A program made the position numbers and the translations under genes. Positions 9,418 to 19,109 of a stretch of 64,000 nt of DNA are shown here, piece by piece (position 1 is the first letter of the stretch; every line of letters begins with the position of its first letter). The stretch is taken from positions 1,002,759 through 1,066,758 of the forward strand of contig OX638295.1 in the NCBI GenBank assembly GCA_951812345.1, read 5' to 3'. The notes beneath the pieces were generated by a model. It saw only the letters and a list, made by a program, of their open reading frames with translations. It did no database searches and had not been told where the DNA came from. The DNA comes from Rhodothermales bacterium (GTDB lineage: Bacteria > Bacteroidota > Rhodothermia > Rhodothermales > VXPQ01).

Positions 9418-10398
9418 ATGTTCACCGATCGCTTCGGACGCCAGCATACCTGTCTTCGCATTTCCATTACGGAGCGGTGCAACTTGCGCTGCCGGTATTG
9501 TATGCCGGAGGAAGGGGTAGACCTTTCGCCCCGAAGTGAATTGCTCACTTTCGAGGAGATCGAACGACTCGCGCGCATTTTCGTTTGCTGCGGCGTCGAT
9601 AAAATTCGACTGACAGGCGGTGAGCCGCTTGTGCGTAAGCATATGGAAGACCTGGCGGAAAGGTTGGGACGCCTGCCCGGGCTCAGGACGCTGGCTCTTA
9701 CCACGAACGGCATGTTATTGCCGAAGAAACTGCCCCGTCTTCACGCCGCCGGGGTCAATGCGATCAATATCAGCCTGGATACCCTCGTACCGGAAAGATT
9801 TGAAACCATTACCCGGCGCAAGGGACTCGAGGAGGTATTGCAAGCCATCGATCTGGCGATTGCGTACGGCTACAGCCCGGTGAAGGTGAATTGCGTGGTT
9901 ATGCGTGGGGTGAACGACGACGAGGTACTCGATTTCGTGGAACTGACGCGAGATGCCCCGATCGAGGTCCGGTTCATTGAATATATGCCTTTTCAGGGCA
10001 ATGGCTGGTCCGAGAACGGGTTTGTCCCGTATGCGGACATGCTGGAGCGCATCCGCATGCACCATCCCGCCCTGGTTCGATTGGAAGACGGGCCGCATGC
10101 CACGTCGAAAACCTGGCGGGTTCCGGGGCACCGGGGCACGGTAGGATTTATCACGTCGATGAGCGAAAAATTCTGCAGGACGTGCAACCGGCTCCGGCTT
10201 ACCGCCGACGGATCGTTGAAGGTATGCCTTTTCGGGCATGCTGAGGTAAGCCTGCGCGATTTACTTCGGAGTGGGGCCTCGGATCGGGAACTGGAGGAGG
10301 CGATTCAAGGTGCTGTGTTGCGGAAGAAAGCCGCGCACGCGGGTATGCTCCAACTGGTGGATCAGGAGAACCGCCCCATGATCCTGATCGGGGGATAG
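9418..10398 (+). CDS. moaA: GTP 3',8-cyclase MoaA
   Basis: Radical SAM enzyme that, with MoaC, converts GTP to cyclic pyranopterin monophosphate, the first step of molybdenum cofactor synthesis. The N-terminal cluster motif C21-x3-C25-x2-C28 (CNLRCRYC) binds the SAM cluster; LTGGEPL follows. The C-terminal second cluster motif is seen in [13 protein letters not shown] and VCLFG, and the protein ends in GG as required for activity in characterised MoaA. 326 residues, normal length. ATG at 9418 is chosen over an in-frame TTG nine bases upstream. moeA lies convergently downstream; moaC, moaD and moaE are not in the window. Confidence 0.93.
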   Translation: MFTDRFGRQHTCLRISITERCNLRCRYCMPEEGVDLSPRSELLTFEEIERLARIFVCCGVDKIRLTGGEPLVRKHMEDLAERLGRLPGLRTLALTTNGMLLPKKLPRLHAAGVNAINISLDTLVPERFETITRRKGLEEVLQAIDLAIAYGYSPVKVNCVVMRGVNDDEVLDFVELTRDAPIEVRFIEYMPFQGNGWSENGFVPYADMLERIRMHHPALVRLEDGPHATSKTWRVPGHRGTVGFITSMSEKFCRTCNRLRLTADGSLKVCLFGHAEVSLRDLLRSGASDRELEEAIQGAVLRKKAAHAGMLQLVDQENRPMILIGG

Positions 10399-10462
10399 GC
10401 GGCAGGTGGTTCGGTCCCGGGCCGGCCACGAAACATCTTTATTGCATGCCGCCAGGGGATGA

Positions 10463-11671
10463 CTAACGCAGGCGTTCAAAAGAAACGGACATGCCTGCAG
10501 GCGCTTCTTCGAGCAATTCCGGAAGGTGAATTAGGCCGTCCGCCCTCGCCAGCGACGAGACGATATGGGAGCCTTGCGGTCCCGCCGGGGCAACGGTCAA
10601 CGTGCGGTCCACCCACCATGCCTGTCCCGGCACGAAATGATGCAGTCCCCGCTTTTTGGGAATGTGCTTGTCCAGCACAGCGGATTCGAGTCGGGGCAAC
10701 ACGTTTTGCCGTCCGAGCATTCCGGCAAGAGCAGGGCGCACGTACGCCTCGAAGCAGACAGCGGAGGAGACCGGATTGCCGGGCAGTCCGAAGACAGGAA
10801 TATCTCCCAGCAGCCCGAAGACGAGGGGTTTTCCGGGCCGTTGCCGTACCCGCCAGAACAGCATGGACAGGCCCATATCTTCCAATACATCCTTCACGAA
10901 GTCGTATTCTCCTACGGAAACGCCTCCCGATATGACCAGCATGTTGCCCCCGCGAGCGGCTTCGAGTGCGTTTCGGACAGCTTCCCGTGTGTCGGGGGCG
11001 TGAAATTGACCATATAATTGTCCGCCCGCCGTAGCGATCTGCGCTGCCAGCGCCAGACCGTTCGCGTTGCGGATCTTGCCGGGGCGCAGCGGCTCAGACG
11101 GTTCGATCAGTTCGTTGCCTGTGGTAACGATCGATACACCCGGGGGACGCGTAATAGGGACTTGTACCTGTCCCAGGGAGGCGAGCACGGCGATGTCGGC
11201 AGATCCCAACACTTTTCCGGCTTCCAGCACCGTATGGCCCCGGGGCATGTCTTGTCCGGCCGGCCGCACATGATTACCGGGGATCGCTGCCTTGAGAAAC
11301 GTTACGGAGTTTTCCGTAGGGTGCGCTTCTGCGACCTCAATAGGGAGCACGGCGTTTGCTCCGTCCGGCAAGGGGGCCCCCGTCATGATGCGAACACAGG
11401 CGCCCGGCGTAAGAGGAGGGGTATCGCTGCAGCCTGCGGAGATTTCGCCGGCTAGCGGCAGGCATGTGCCCGGCGCAGGCACATCCTGTGCCCGGACGGC
11501 AAAACCGTCCATCGCCGAGTTGTCGAACGGGGGAATGTTTTCGGCGGCGACAATGGGCCGGCCCAGTGTTTTGCCGAGAGCCATGTCGAGGGCTATGTGG
11601 TCTTCGTGTGGACCGGGGAGATGGTCCAGCACGATGTCCCGCGCTTCCGGAAATGAAATAAAGGTTTTCAC
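10463..11671 (-). CDS. moeA: Molybdopterin molybdenumtransferase MoeA
   Basis: Inserts molybdate into adenylated molybdopterin in the last common step of cofactor synthesis. 402 residues, usual length. Recognised by PPFDNSAMDGFAVRA near the N-terminus, the central MTGAPLPDGANAVLPIE, GNELIEP, and the MogA-like box VISGGVSVGEYDFVKDVLE, then LFWRVRQRPGKPLVFGLL and VFGLPGNPVSS. It converges on moaA with 64 bases between the stops. Together they imply a molybdoenzyme elsewhere in the genome. Confidence 0.93.
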   Translation of the reverse strand: MKTFISFPEARDIVLDHLPGPHEDHIALDMALGKTLGRPIVAAENIPPFDNSAMDGFAVRAQDVPAPGTCLPLAGEISAGCSDTPPLTPGACVRIMTGAPLPDGANAVLPIEVAEAHPTENSVTFLKAAIPGNHVRPAGQDMPRGHTVLEAGKVLGSADIAVLASLGQVQVPITRPPGVSIVTTGNELIEPSEPLRPGKIRNANGLALAAQIATAGGQLYGQFHAPDTREAVRNALEAARGGNMLVISGGVSVGEYDFVKDVLEDMGLSMLFWRVRQRPGKPLVFGLLGDIPVFGLPGNPVSSAVCFEAYVRPALAGMLGRQNVLPRLESAVLDKHIPKKRGLHHFVPGQAWWVDRTLTVAPAGPQGSHIVSSLARADGLIHLPELLEEAPAGMSVSFERLR

Positions 11672-11746
11672 GGGACTGCTGTGTGTACGGAGGCGTGCTC
11701 TATACTCGATAGCGGATCGTTGCGGATATCCGCCCTACTGTGATGA

Positions 11747-13696
11747 TTACGGCCCGTCAAAGTACAGGAGTCCGCCACTGTATCCGCCGACCATAAGTTC
11801 GAGGACGCCGTCTCCATCCGGGTCACCGAATGACGGGACCGCTGCTTCGGGCACATCGTACGGCAGCGGTTCGCCTTCTCCAAACATGGGCATGGTCTGG
11901 TCTCCCTGGTTGCGAAACAGGAGAATACCTTCATGCTCACTTCCGACAATCATGTCCAGATCATTGTCATGGTCTGCATCGATAAAGGTCGGTACGCTAC
12001 GACGTCCGACATCAATGCCAGCGTATTCGTCAGAAACAAACTCAAACGTCGGGGCGGAAGGGGTTCCTGCATTCCGGTAAAAATTGATAGCCCCGGAGGT
12101 TTCACCCACGAACAGGTCCAGGTCGCCGTCGTTGTCGATGTCTACCAATGCCGGCGTGGTGTGGCTGCCGCGCGTCAACCGGATGTATGCCCGCTGTTTC
12201 AAAACGAAATGCGGCATGCCGGGGGCGCCTTCGTTGCGGTACCATGCGATGCCGTCGTTCCATGTTCCGAGCAGAAGATCGATGTCGCCGTCGGCGTCCA
12301 GGTCTGCAAAGGCCGGCGCGTAATGGTAGGCGGGAAAGAAGGTGGGCGCTTCGCGCATATGGTATGCGCCGTCCATGTTTTCGAAGTACGTCAGCGAGGC
12401 AGTACGCCCGTCGTCCGATGATATTTTATTGGAGACGAGCAGGTCGTCATCGCCGTCCGCGTCGAAATCGACCAGTACGGGATAGCTTTCGCTTCCCACA
12501 TCGATCTGGTCTATGAACCGGGTCGTGCGCAGCGCAAACCGTTCTTCGGGGAGCTGTTCGTACATATACAGGTTGGATTCCGCGGTCCTGTTCGGGTTGA
12601 ACGCTCCTCCGAGAACCCCTGCCAGCAGATCCATATCTCCGTCGTTGTCGAGGTCTCCGAAGGAAGGAGCATTGTATCCACTGGATTGGAGCGGATCGTT
12701 GGGCGGAAAAGGCACGGGCGTAGTGCGCAGGCGAGGCCGGGCGCAGGCCCCCGTATTTTCGATGTACAGCAGACCCGGCTCGAAAAAATCTCCCCAGAAC
12801 AGGTCCTGGTCGTTATCGCCGTCGATATCGGCAAAAGTCATGGTATTGGCTCCATGCAACGGATCGGACCGGTTTTGCGTGTCTTCCGCGAAAAAATCTC
12901 TTCCCGGAGACGGCCCCTCGTTCATGAAGTCGTCATTGGCTCCGGGAATATTCGGAAGGGCTGGCGGGGCGGGCATGCCAGGCTGCCCGAACTGAGCCAC
13001 AATCCGAATGTCCTCAAAGTTTTCTGTAACGAGTTTGAATACGGGTGCGGGTTCGGTTTCGACGGCTTCATACCGCATGACGGTGCCGTCAATGCGTCCA
13101 ATGAACAGATCCGGCAAGCCATCGCAGTCGATGTCGGTAACGTTCGGGATATTTTGCCGGTCGGAAAATACAGGTTCGCCATCTATATCCCGGAGGGTGT
13201 CGACCGCCTGTACGAAGTCGGCCTGCAAGGACGTTCCCACGTTTTTGTAGTACCGCATATGGCTGAAAGGCTGCTCGGCGATCAGGTCGAAATCGCCGTC
13301 TCCGTCCATGTCTGCAAAACGGTACCATTCTCCGACATCGAGTCCTGCGTACTTGTCGGAGCGCCAGGTCCATACAAGCGGTTCCGGCGTGTCGTTGCGC
13401 TCGAAAAACATGATTGCGTTCGGATGCTCCTGCACGAACAGGTCATTGTCTCCATCCGCATCGATATCGAGGAGTTGGGGTCTCGGCATGTTGAATCCGC
13501 CGAGAAAAGGATATGCGTATGCGTCGCCGTTCGCCTTGTATACCTCGAAGGGAGCGACTATACGCCGGGTGGGTATTTCGCCAGCAGCCCGCTCGGTTGT
13601 TGCACGCGGTTTCGTACCGGCGCAACCGGGAAGGAACGTAACCGGCAGCGCGCCGAAAAGGAGGAAAAGAAAAGGGAGTAGACGAGAACGGTGCAT
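11747..13696 (-). CDS. VCBS/FG-GAP repeat lipoprotein (beta-propeller)
   Basis: 649 residues. The signal sequence ends in a lipobox (LPGCAGT), so the protein should be lipid-anchored. The rest is a chain of Asp-rich calcium-loop repeats of the FG-GAP/VCBS type: DIDADGDNDLF, DMDGDGDFDLI, DIDCDGLPDLF, DIDGDNDQDLF, DLDNDGDMDLL, DFDADGDDDLL, DLDADGDIDLL, DIDNDGDLDLF, DADHDNDLDMI and DPDGDGVLELM. Such proteins fold as beta-propellers and act on the cell surface; ligand unknown. It starts next to repeat element A, and two other propeller proteins follow on the same strand upstream. Confidence 0.8.
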   Translation of the reverse strand: MHRSRLLPFLFLLFGALPVTFLPGCAGTKPRATTERAAGEIPTRRIVAPFEVYKANGDAYAYPFLGGFNMPRPQLLDIDADGDNDLFVQEHPNAIMFFERNDTPEPLVWTWRSDKYAGLDVGEWYRFADMDGDGDFDLIAEQPFSHMRYYKNVGTSLQADFVQAVDTLRDIDGEPVFSDRQNIPNVTDIDCDGLPDLFIGRIDGTVMRYEAVETEPAPVFKLVTENFEDIRIVAQFGQPGMPAPPALPNIPGANDDFMNEGPSPGRDFFAEDTQNRSDPLHGANTMTFADIDGDNDQDLFWGDFFEPGLLYIENTGACARPRLRTTPVPFPPNDPLQSSGYNAPSFGDLDNDGDMDLLAGVLGGAFNPNRTAESNLYMYEQLPEERFALRTTRFIDQIDVGSESYPVLVDFDADGDDDLLVSNKISSDDGRTASLTYFENMDGAYHMREAPTFFPAYHYAPAFADLDADGDIDLLLGTWNDGIAWYRNEGAPGMPHFVLKQRAYIRLTRGSHTTPALVDIDNDGDLDLFVGETSGAINFYRNAGTPSAPTFEFVSDEYAGIDVGRRSVPTFIDADHDNDLDMIVGSEHEGILLFRNQGDQTMPMFGEGEPLPYDVPEAAVPSFGDPDGDGVLELMVGGYSGGLLYFDGP

Positions 13697-13698
13697 CC

Positions 13699-13996
13699 TA
13701 AGAATACTCTGATTAAGTCCGCGAAGTTCAGAGGCTGCGAGAAGTGCGCTGGCAAGGAATGACGAAGCAGTGTGGCAGGTCCCACATAATGAGGAATGAC
13801 GCGGCCAGCGTGCTTCTCGTAGCCTCCCGAAGGGCGCTTCACGTCCGCGATGCCCGAAACCTCAGTGTTTTTCGCAAATTGCAACGAGGGAACCATGATG
13901 TCGTTTACGCACGAACGTGAAGCGCTGAGTGAAGCGGTTTTGGTCAGAGTATCCTTAAAGCGCTGATCGAAGCGGTTTTGATCAGAGTATCCCTAA
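13699..13996 (+). repeat. Interspersed inverted-terminus repeat, copy A
   Basis: A 298-base copy of the repeat family described in the findings. The left end reads AGAATACTCTGATTAAG and the right end TTTTGGTCAGAGTATCC. The right end is followed by a second tandem copy of the terminal 40 bases, ending TCAGAGTATCCC. Internal arms GCGCTTCACGT and ACGTGAAGCGC pair perfectly over 11 bases, and a second hairpin joins GAAGTGCGCTGGC with GCCAGCGTGCTTC. It fills the whole 303-base gap between two minus-strand genes; its right edge lies four bases from the stop codon of the YncE-like gene. Confidence 0.9.
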
Positions 13997-13999
13997 GTC

Positions 14000-15370
14000 T
14001 TAGCGGGCGGTTGTTTCATCCCGCTGGGCGCCGATGCCCGTGGGGTACTGTTCCACCTCGATGACCTTTACGATGTCGAACGTGTTTGCGTCGATGACCG
14101 CCACCGATCCGTTGGGAGAATTATTGTCTTCCTCGTGGTATCGGGGGGTGAACGCGGCGTTCAGGTTGTTGCTGGATACGTAGATATACCGTCCATCCGG
14201 CCGTACCGCACTGCCGTGCGGCTCTGCGAGGCCGTGCCCGGAAATTCTTTCGACTTCGGTTCCGGTAGTTACGTCAAGGATAGAAACGGCGTTGGCCATT
14301 TTGACGGGAAAGACCGCACGATCCCCTCCGGGAAGAAACGATGGATGCCAGGGCCCTCCGCCAAGGGGCAGGGTTTTCGTGACCTCGGGCTGCATCGGCT
14401 CCGTGATGTCGAGAAACAGAATATCTCCGCTCATATGTCCCCCAACGATCATGGAGCGTCCGTCGGGCGCCACGGCAAATTGCACCAGACTGTGATGCAT
14501 GCCCGGGACCGGGACGAGTTCGATATCCAGGGATTCGGCGTTCACTACGGCGACCTGATTCATGCCGAGACTGGCGCTGAACACGTATTTCCCGTCGGGG
14601 GTGATGTTAAGCGCGTGCGGCCGGGGGTGGAATACATCGATTTCCTCGATAGCCATGCTGTCCGGCTCGATAACCCCTATGCGCTGTGGCGGGTTGACGG
14701 CGGTCATCGACCGACCCACATACAACTGTTCCAGGACGGGATCGAAGGCCAACATACCCGGCGCCTCGAACGCCGTTCGCCCCAGCAGTTCGTTCTCCCG
14801 GTTGAATTTCAGTACGGTATGCTCCCCGATGAGCGATACGTACCAGAACGCCCCGTCGGGCGTGACCGCCACATGGTGGGGTTTGGCATTCGCGGAGAAG
14901 CCGAAATCCTGCAGATCCACGGTACGGGCGACGACATTCGCTTCCATGTCGATAATGGAAATCACCCCGGACCCCTGGTTGCAGACGTAGAGGAACGGCC
15001 CCGCATCCGCATACGCGACTTCTCCATCGTCGCTCCGGGCGCCGCTTTCGATCCATGACCGCACCAGCGCGATGGCGACGGGATCGACCCCCGCCTGTTC
15101 TGCGCGTTCTACAAGCAGACTCCGGTCGGCGTCGAAGGGAATGATAACTTCGCCCTGTTCGGACCCTCGCATCAGGGTTTCCCATGACCCGCCGTCGAGG
15201 CCGGTGTCCTCCGTTAGAAGGGGGAGAAAGGATTCCCGGATAACCGGAAGGACATCGCGCGTAAACACGACATCGGTTCGCGTTTGTCCCACTGCCTGTA
15301 GCGGAGAGACTGTTACGGCGATGCCGCACAGTGTACAAACGAGGGCGATTGCTTCAAGATATCGCCGCAT
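14000..15370 (-). CDS. YncE-like beta-propeller protein with haem-less PSCyt1-like N-terminus
   Basis: 456 residues with a signal peptide. Residues 32-125 follow the layout of planctomycete cytochrome-type domains (DVLPVIRESF, later SLLVERAEQ and LVRSWIESGAR) but there is no C-x-x-C-H; the corresponding place reads SFLPLL, so haem cannot be bound in the usual way. From about residue 125 repeated YVCNQGSGVISIIDM, HHVAVTPDGAFWYVS, ALNITPDGKYVFSAS and HGSAVRPDGRYIYVSS units form a seven-bladed propeller of the YncE/40-residue YVTN type. Role unknown, probably periplasmic or surface. Compare the genuine haem versions at 51918 and 62679. Confidence 0.75.
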   Translation of the reverse strand: MRRYLEAIALVCTLCGIAVTVSPLQAVGQTRTDVVFTRDVLPVIRESFLPLLTEDTGLDGGSWETLMRGSEQGEVIIPFDADRSLLVERAEQAGVDPVAIALVRSWIESGARSDDGEVAYADAGPFLYVCNQGSGVISIIDMEANVVARTVDLQDFGFSANAKPHHVAVTPDGAFWYVSLIGEHTVLKFNRENELLGRTAFEAPGMLAFDPVLEQLYVGRSMTAVNPPQRIGVIEPDSMAIEEIDVFHPRPHALNITPDGKYVFSASLGMNQVAVVNAESLDIELVPVPGMHHSLVQFAVAPDGRSMIVGGHMSGDILFLDITEPMQPEVTKTLPLGGGPWHPSFLPGGDRAVFPVKMANAVSILDVTTGTEVERISGHGLAEPHGSAVRPDGRYIYVSSNNLNAAFTPRYHEEDNNSPNGSVAVIDANTFDIVKVIEVEQYPTGIGAQRDETTAR

Positions 15371-15459
15371 GAAATCTGTCGGGTAGTGGAAAAAGCAAGC
15401 GGGCTGCGACGCCGGCTATGCATTATGCCGGCGGGCAACCCGCTTGCCGCTGCGTGTCG

Positions 15460-17838
15460 TTAAAGACCCAGTTCCTGCTTTTTCTTCAGGATGAAAAGGC
15501 CCTCGCCGATACTGGAAACCACGATCGTACCGCTCTCGAAGAACGGATAATTACTCCAGGATCCTGCAAACCCCGCAGAGTTGTCGCCGACCGGCATCGT
15601 GTCGAAATAGCCCACCTCGCGGGGATTCATGGGATCACTCACATCGTGGATCCGAAGCCCGCTGACATAATTCGACTGGTACATCAGATTTTCATGGATG
15701 TACAGGTTGTGATCCGACGCTTCGCTTCCCCATGTGTACTCTTTGACGAGTTGCGGATCGTCGATGTCGGTGATGTCCCAGATGAGGGTGCGGGTTTCGG
15801 GTACGCTACCGCTTATCTCGTCCAGTTCGTCGTTGACGAAGAAGTGGCGGTGATCATCGCTGATCCAACCCTGGTGGGTGTAGGATACACTGGGATACGC
15901 TGCCGTCGCTACGCTGACGGGGGCGTCCTTGTCTGTAACGTCCGCAATATTCAGGGCCGTTTCATTGGAGCCGAAGCAAAGTTCACGTCCTGCGTAGTCG
16001 GAGTCCGGGCCGTTGTAGACGATGCATTGCGCGTCGTGGGTGTAGCCTGTACCGGCACGTCCGGTCCCAGAGGCGGAGTAGCAGCCGGCGAACACCGGGT
16101 TCGTCGGGTCCTGAATATTGATCATGTGCAGTCCGCCGCCACAGGTTTCGCCGCCGGCCCGGCCGCCCACGGTGTATGCAAACCCGGTCTCCGTGTTGAT
16201 GACGATATTATGTGCACTGTTGATTCCGTCGTAATGCGCCGTTTCCTCGAAGGTCATGGGTATGTCACTGGCATCGCGCAGTTGCGTCAGGTCGAACACC
16301 TGTACACCGTGCTCCTGGGCAGCATCAGCCACGATAAAGGCATGGTCCTTATACACCTTGATATCGCGCCAGACGGCCCCAGGCGTGCCTTCCGTTTTAG
16401 GCAGGTTGCCGAGATAAACCGGATTCGAGGGGTCGGTAATGTCAACGAACGATGTGCCGTCAACCCGTCCAACCAGCGCATATTCCCGTCCGCTTTCCGG
16501 GTCGGTCCATCCCCAGATGTCGTTCAACTGGACGCCGCGTTCACCGCCTACCTCGCGTATCGGCAGGAACGAAAGCATGTCCACCATATCGCAGGAAAAA
16601 ACGCCGGCAGCGCCTTCCGAACAGTCTACCGTGTCGCCCGTGACTGCCTCGAGTCCGCCCGCTGGGCTGCGAAGCGTGGCGCTATGTTCCCAGCCGCTTT
16701 CCTCGCTGCGTTCGAACACAGCTACTGCGCCTGCGCCAAAATCGGCCCTGTTGAGGGCGACCACAGCGATATTCCCGGAGATATCCAGTGTTTGCCCGAA
16801 CAGATCGCCGCGCTCCAGGTCGGGCAGGCTGATCGTCATGGATTTGCCGTATGCGCCGTCTTCGCCTTTTGCGAACCGGTACACGCCGCCCTGGAAGCCT
16901 GATCCGAACGGGGCGCCGCTCCACACTTCATTTCCGCCGAGCGCGATATCCGCTCCAAAGCCCGGCGGGCTCGTGGCCGCAAACGGCAACAACAGCATGA
17001 CCGAGGCCCAGCTGTTCGATTCCGCGTCTCGTTGGTACATGATGGCGCCGCCTGCGCGGTTGGCGAATCGGGGAATGCCCACAAGCAGTTCATCGCCCAT
17101 CAGGTCAAGGGCCGCGCCGTAGCGGTCGCCCTCTTCCGAAACACGGCCTTTCAACAGTTGCGATTCGGTCCATTCCCCTGAGGAAGCGTCCCGCTCGAAC
17201 AGGTATACGCCGCCCGATGCATCGTCTCCGCCATGGGCTCCGACGAACGCGCGTCCTTCTTCAGCGGCAATGGCTGTTCCGAAGCGGCCGCCCTTTTTCA
17301 CTTCACTGCCCTGGAGGCGTGCGGTCTGCATCCACATTCCGCTGTCGTCCCGCTCGAATATATAGGCCGCTCCTGCGGAGGAATCAGCAGCTGGAGCCCC
17401 TACGAACACGGCGCCGTCGCTCAGCCCAACCGTCATCCCGAAGGCGTCATCGGGCCCGGCGTCGTCGCCTGTCAGGGCTGCCTGATGCATCCATCCGTCT
17501 TCCATGCGCTCGAATATATGTGCGGAGCCGGCTTCTCCGTCCTTGCCGGACGATCCGATGACGAGCATATTTTCTTCAATAGCCAGACTGCCTCCGAATC
17601 CATCATTCATTTCGGCGTCCGTCGCCGTAATCGTGGCTTCCTGCGCCCACCCCCCGTCTGCCTGATGGAAGATGTACACGGTACCAGGGCGGTACAGGTT
17701 ATCTGGTTCTCCGACAAAAATCCGGTCTCCGGAAATAAGGAGGGCATTGCCGAATCCTTTCTGGGCATGCGCTGTTCCGACAAGGCAGATAGATGTCAGG
17801 AAAGCAGCGAGAAGCATGCGGTAGCTTTGTGTTGCCAT
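15460..17838 (-). CDS. Choice-of-anchor B family secreted protein
   Basis: 792 residues from ATG at 17838 (MATQSYRML), chosen because the signal peptide (LLAAFLTSICLVGTAHAQ) then sits at the N-terminus; the frame is open further upstream. The N-terminal half consists of FG-GAP-like propeller repeats (GDDAGPDDAFGMTVGLSD, GDRYGAALDLMGDELLVG). The C-terminal half has LVIVD-type repeats (GTSFVDITDPSNPVYLG, LHMINIQDPTNPVFAG, LRIHDVSDPMNPREVG) as in the choice-of-anchor B family, where the C-terminus varies with the surface-anchoring system. Function unknown; a likely extracellular adhesion or binding protein. It is the third propeller protein in a row on this strand, 89 bases upstream of the YncE-like gene. 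Confidence 0.8.
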   Translation of the reverse strand: MATQSYRMLLAAFLTSICLVGTAHAQKGFGNALLISGDRIFVGEPDNLYRPGTVYIFHQADGGWAQEATITATDAEMNDGFGGSLAIEENMLVIGSSGKDGEAGSAHIFERMEDGWMHQAALTGDDAGPDDAFGMTVGLSDGAVFVGAPAADSSAGAAYIFERDDSGMWMQTARLQGSEVKKGGRFGTAIAAEEGRAFVGAHGGDDASGGVYLFERDASSGEWTESQLLKGRVSEEGDRYGAALDLMGDELLVGIPRFANRAGGAIMYQRDAESNSWASVMLLLPFAATSPPGFGADIALGGNEVWSGAPFGSGFQGGVYRFAKGEDGAYGKSMTISLPDLERGDLFGQTLDISGNIAVVALNRADFGAGAVAVFERSEESGWEHSATLRSPAGGLEAVTGDTVDCSEGAAGVFSCDMVDMLSFLPIREVGGERGVQLNDIWGWTDPESGREYALVGRVDGTSFVDITDPSNPVYLGNLPKTEGTPGAVWRDIKVYKDHAFIVADAAQEHGVQVFDLTQLRDASDIPMTFEETAHYDGINSAHNIVINTETGFAYTVGGRAGGETCGGGLHMINIQDPTNPVFAGCYSASGTGRAGTGYTHDAQCIVYNGPDSDYAGRELCFGSNETALNIADVTDKDAPVSVATAAYPSVSYTHQGWISDDHRHFFVNDELDEISGSVPETRTLIWDITDIDDPQLVKEYTWGSEASDHNLYIHENLMYQSNYVSGLRIHDVSDPMNPREVGYFDTMPVGDNSAGFAGSWSNYPFFESGTIVVSSIGEGLFILKKKQELGL

Positions 17839-18056
17839 GGTTTTGAAAAATGTGATGGATGGGTGGCGATCCGAAAGTTTCGGCATGGCGTCGTTGGTAC
17901 AGCGCCGGATGGATATATAACCCTGTGTATGCCGTACAAAAAAAAGCACTCGCCAACATCCTATGAACGGATATTCTTTTCGTTCCGCAGGAAACTCCGT
18001 ATCCTAATACTAAATTAATCGCTCTACGGCATTCGCCGTTCTTCAGGGGGTACTTT

Positions 18057-19109
18057 ATGTTCCGACCTTGCTTTCTGCTTCTGCTGCTCGTTTTTGCGTG
18101 TGCCGGGTGCAGCTCGTCCGAAGAGGAACCGGTCGTTCCGGTGCTGCATATGCAGGAATCAGGGACGGAGGCGCTCCTTATCGGGTTGCATGCGGTATCC
18201 GACCACGTTGTATGGACGGCGGGCACGGGAGGGAGCTATGCATGGACTGAGGACGGTGGCGCTACCTGGCATCCCGGCACGGTGCCCGGCGCCGACAGCC
18301 TCCAGTTCCGGGATGTGCATGCCATGAGCCTCGATACGGCCTATCTGCTCAGTATCGGGTCGGGAGAGGATTCGCGCATTTACCGGACCGTTGACCGGGG
18401 TGCTTCGTGGAAAATGCTTTTTCGGAGCCAGATGGATGAGGCGTTTTTCGATTGCCTCGATTTTCGGGAAGACGGGTCAGGGTTTGCATTCAGCGATGCG
18501 GTAGACGGGCAATTTCCTCTCCTGTATACGGAGGATGGTGATGCCTGGCGCGTGCTGCCCGGAGAAACGCTTCCGCCCGCACAGCCGGGAGAGGGTGGTT
18601 TTGCCGCGAGCGGGACCTGTTTGATTGTACTGGATGACCAGACGGTGCTTATCGGGACCGGCAATGCAGCGATGCCGCGTGTCCTCAGGAATGAAAGCCG
18701 GGACAGCGTCTGGACAAGCAGCGACGTACCTCTGCCGGGGGGCGAAGCGGCAGGCGTGACCACACTGGCTTTCCGGGATGCGCAGCATGGCATAGTATCG
18801 GGTGGAGATATAACCGCTCCTGAGGCTGTACAGCAGAATACCGCGGTCACGGAGGATGGTGGTGTGACCTGGCGGCTTGCATCCCCCCCTGGATTTCCCG
18901 GGGCGGTGTATGGCGCGGCGTATGTTCCCGGCGGCATTTTTGTCGCAGCCGGGCCGGGCGGAGCGGCCTTTTCGATGGACGATGCGCACACCTGGTCGCC
19001 GCTCGATTCGCTGACGTGGTGGAGCGTGGACGCGGCGGGCCTCGACGCCGTATGGATGGTGGGGCCCGAAGGGCGTATCGCACGAATTTCTTTCCAGCCT
19101 GCGCCATGA
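18057..19109 (+). CDS. YCF48/BNR-repeat lipoprotein
   Basis: 350 residues. Lipoprotein signal with lipobox CAGC (mature CSSSEEE). The body is a propeller of BNR/YCF48-type repeats: YAWTEDGGATWHPG, IYRTVDRGASWKML, AVTEDGGVTWRL, SMDDAHTWSPL. In cyanobacteria and plants YCF48/HCF136 is an assembly factor, while in Bacteroidota such proteins are surface proteins of unknown role. AGGGGGT lies five bases before the ATG. The stop codon overlaps the next start (ATGA at 19106-19109), so translation of the large fusion enzyme downstream is probably coupled to this gene, an odd pairing of an exported protein with a cytosolic-looking enzyme. Confidence 0.75.
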   Translation: MFRPCFLLLLLVFACAGCSSSEEEPVVPVLHMQESGTEALLIGLHAVSDHVVWTAGTGGSYAWTEDGGATWHPGTVPGADSLQFRDVHAMSLDTAYLLSIGSGEDSRIYRTVDRGASWKMLFRSQMDEAFFDCLDFREDGSGFAFSDAVDGQFPLLYTEDGDAWRVLPGETLPPAQPGEGGFAASGTCLIVLDDQTVLIGTGNAAMPRVLRNESRDSVWTSSDVPLPGGEAAGVTTLAFRDAQHGIVSGGDITAPEAVQQNTAVTEDGGVTWRLASPPGFPGAVYGAAYVPGGIFVAAGPGGAAFSMDDAHTWSPLDSLTWWSVDAAGLDAVWMVGPEGRIARISFQPAP

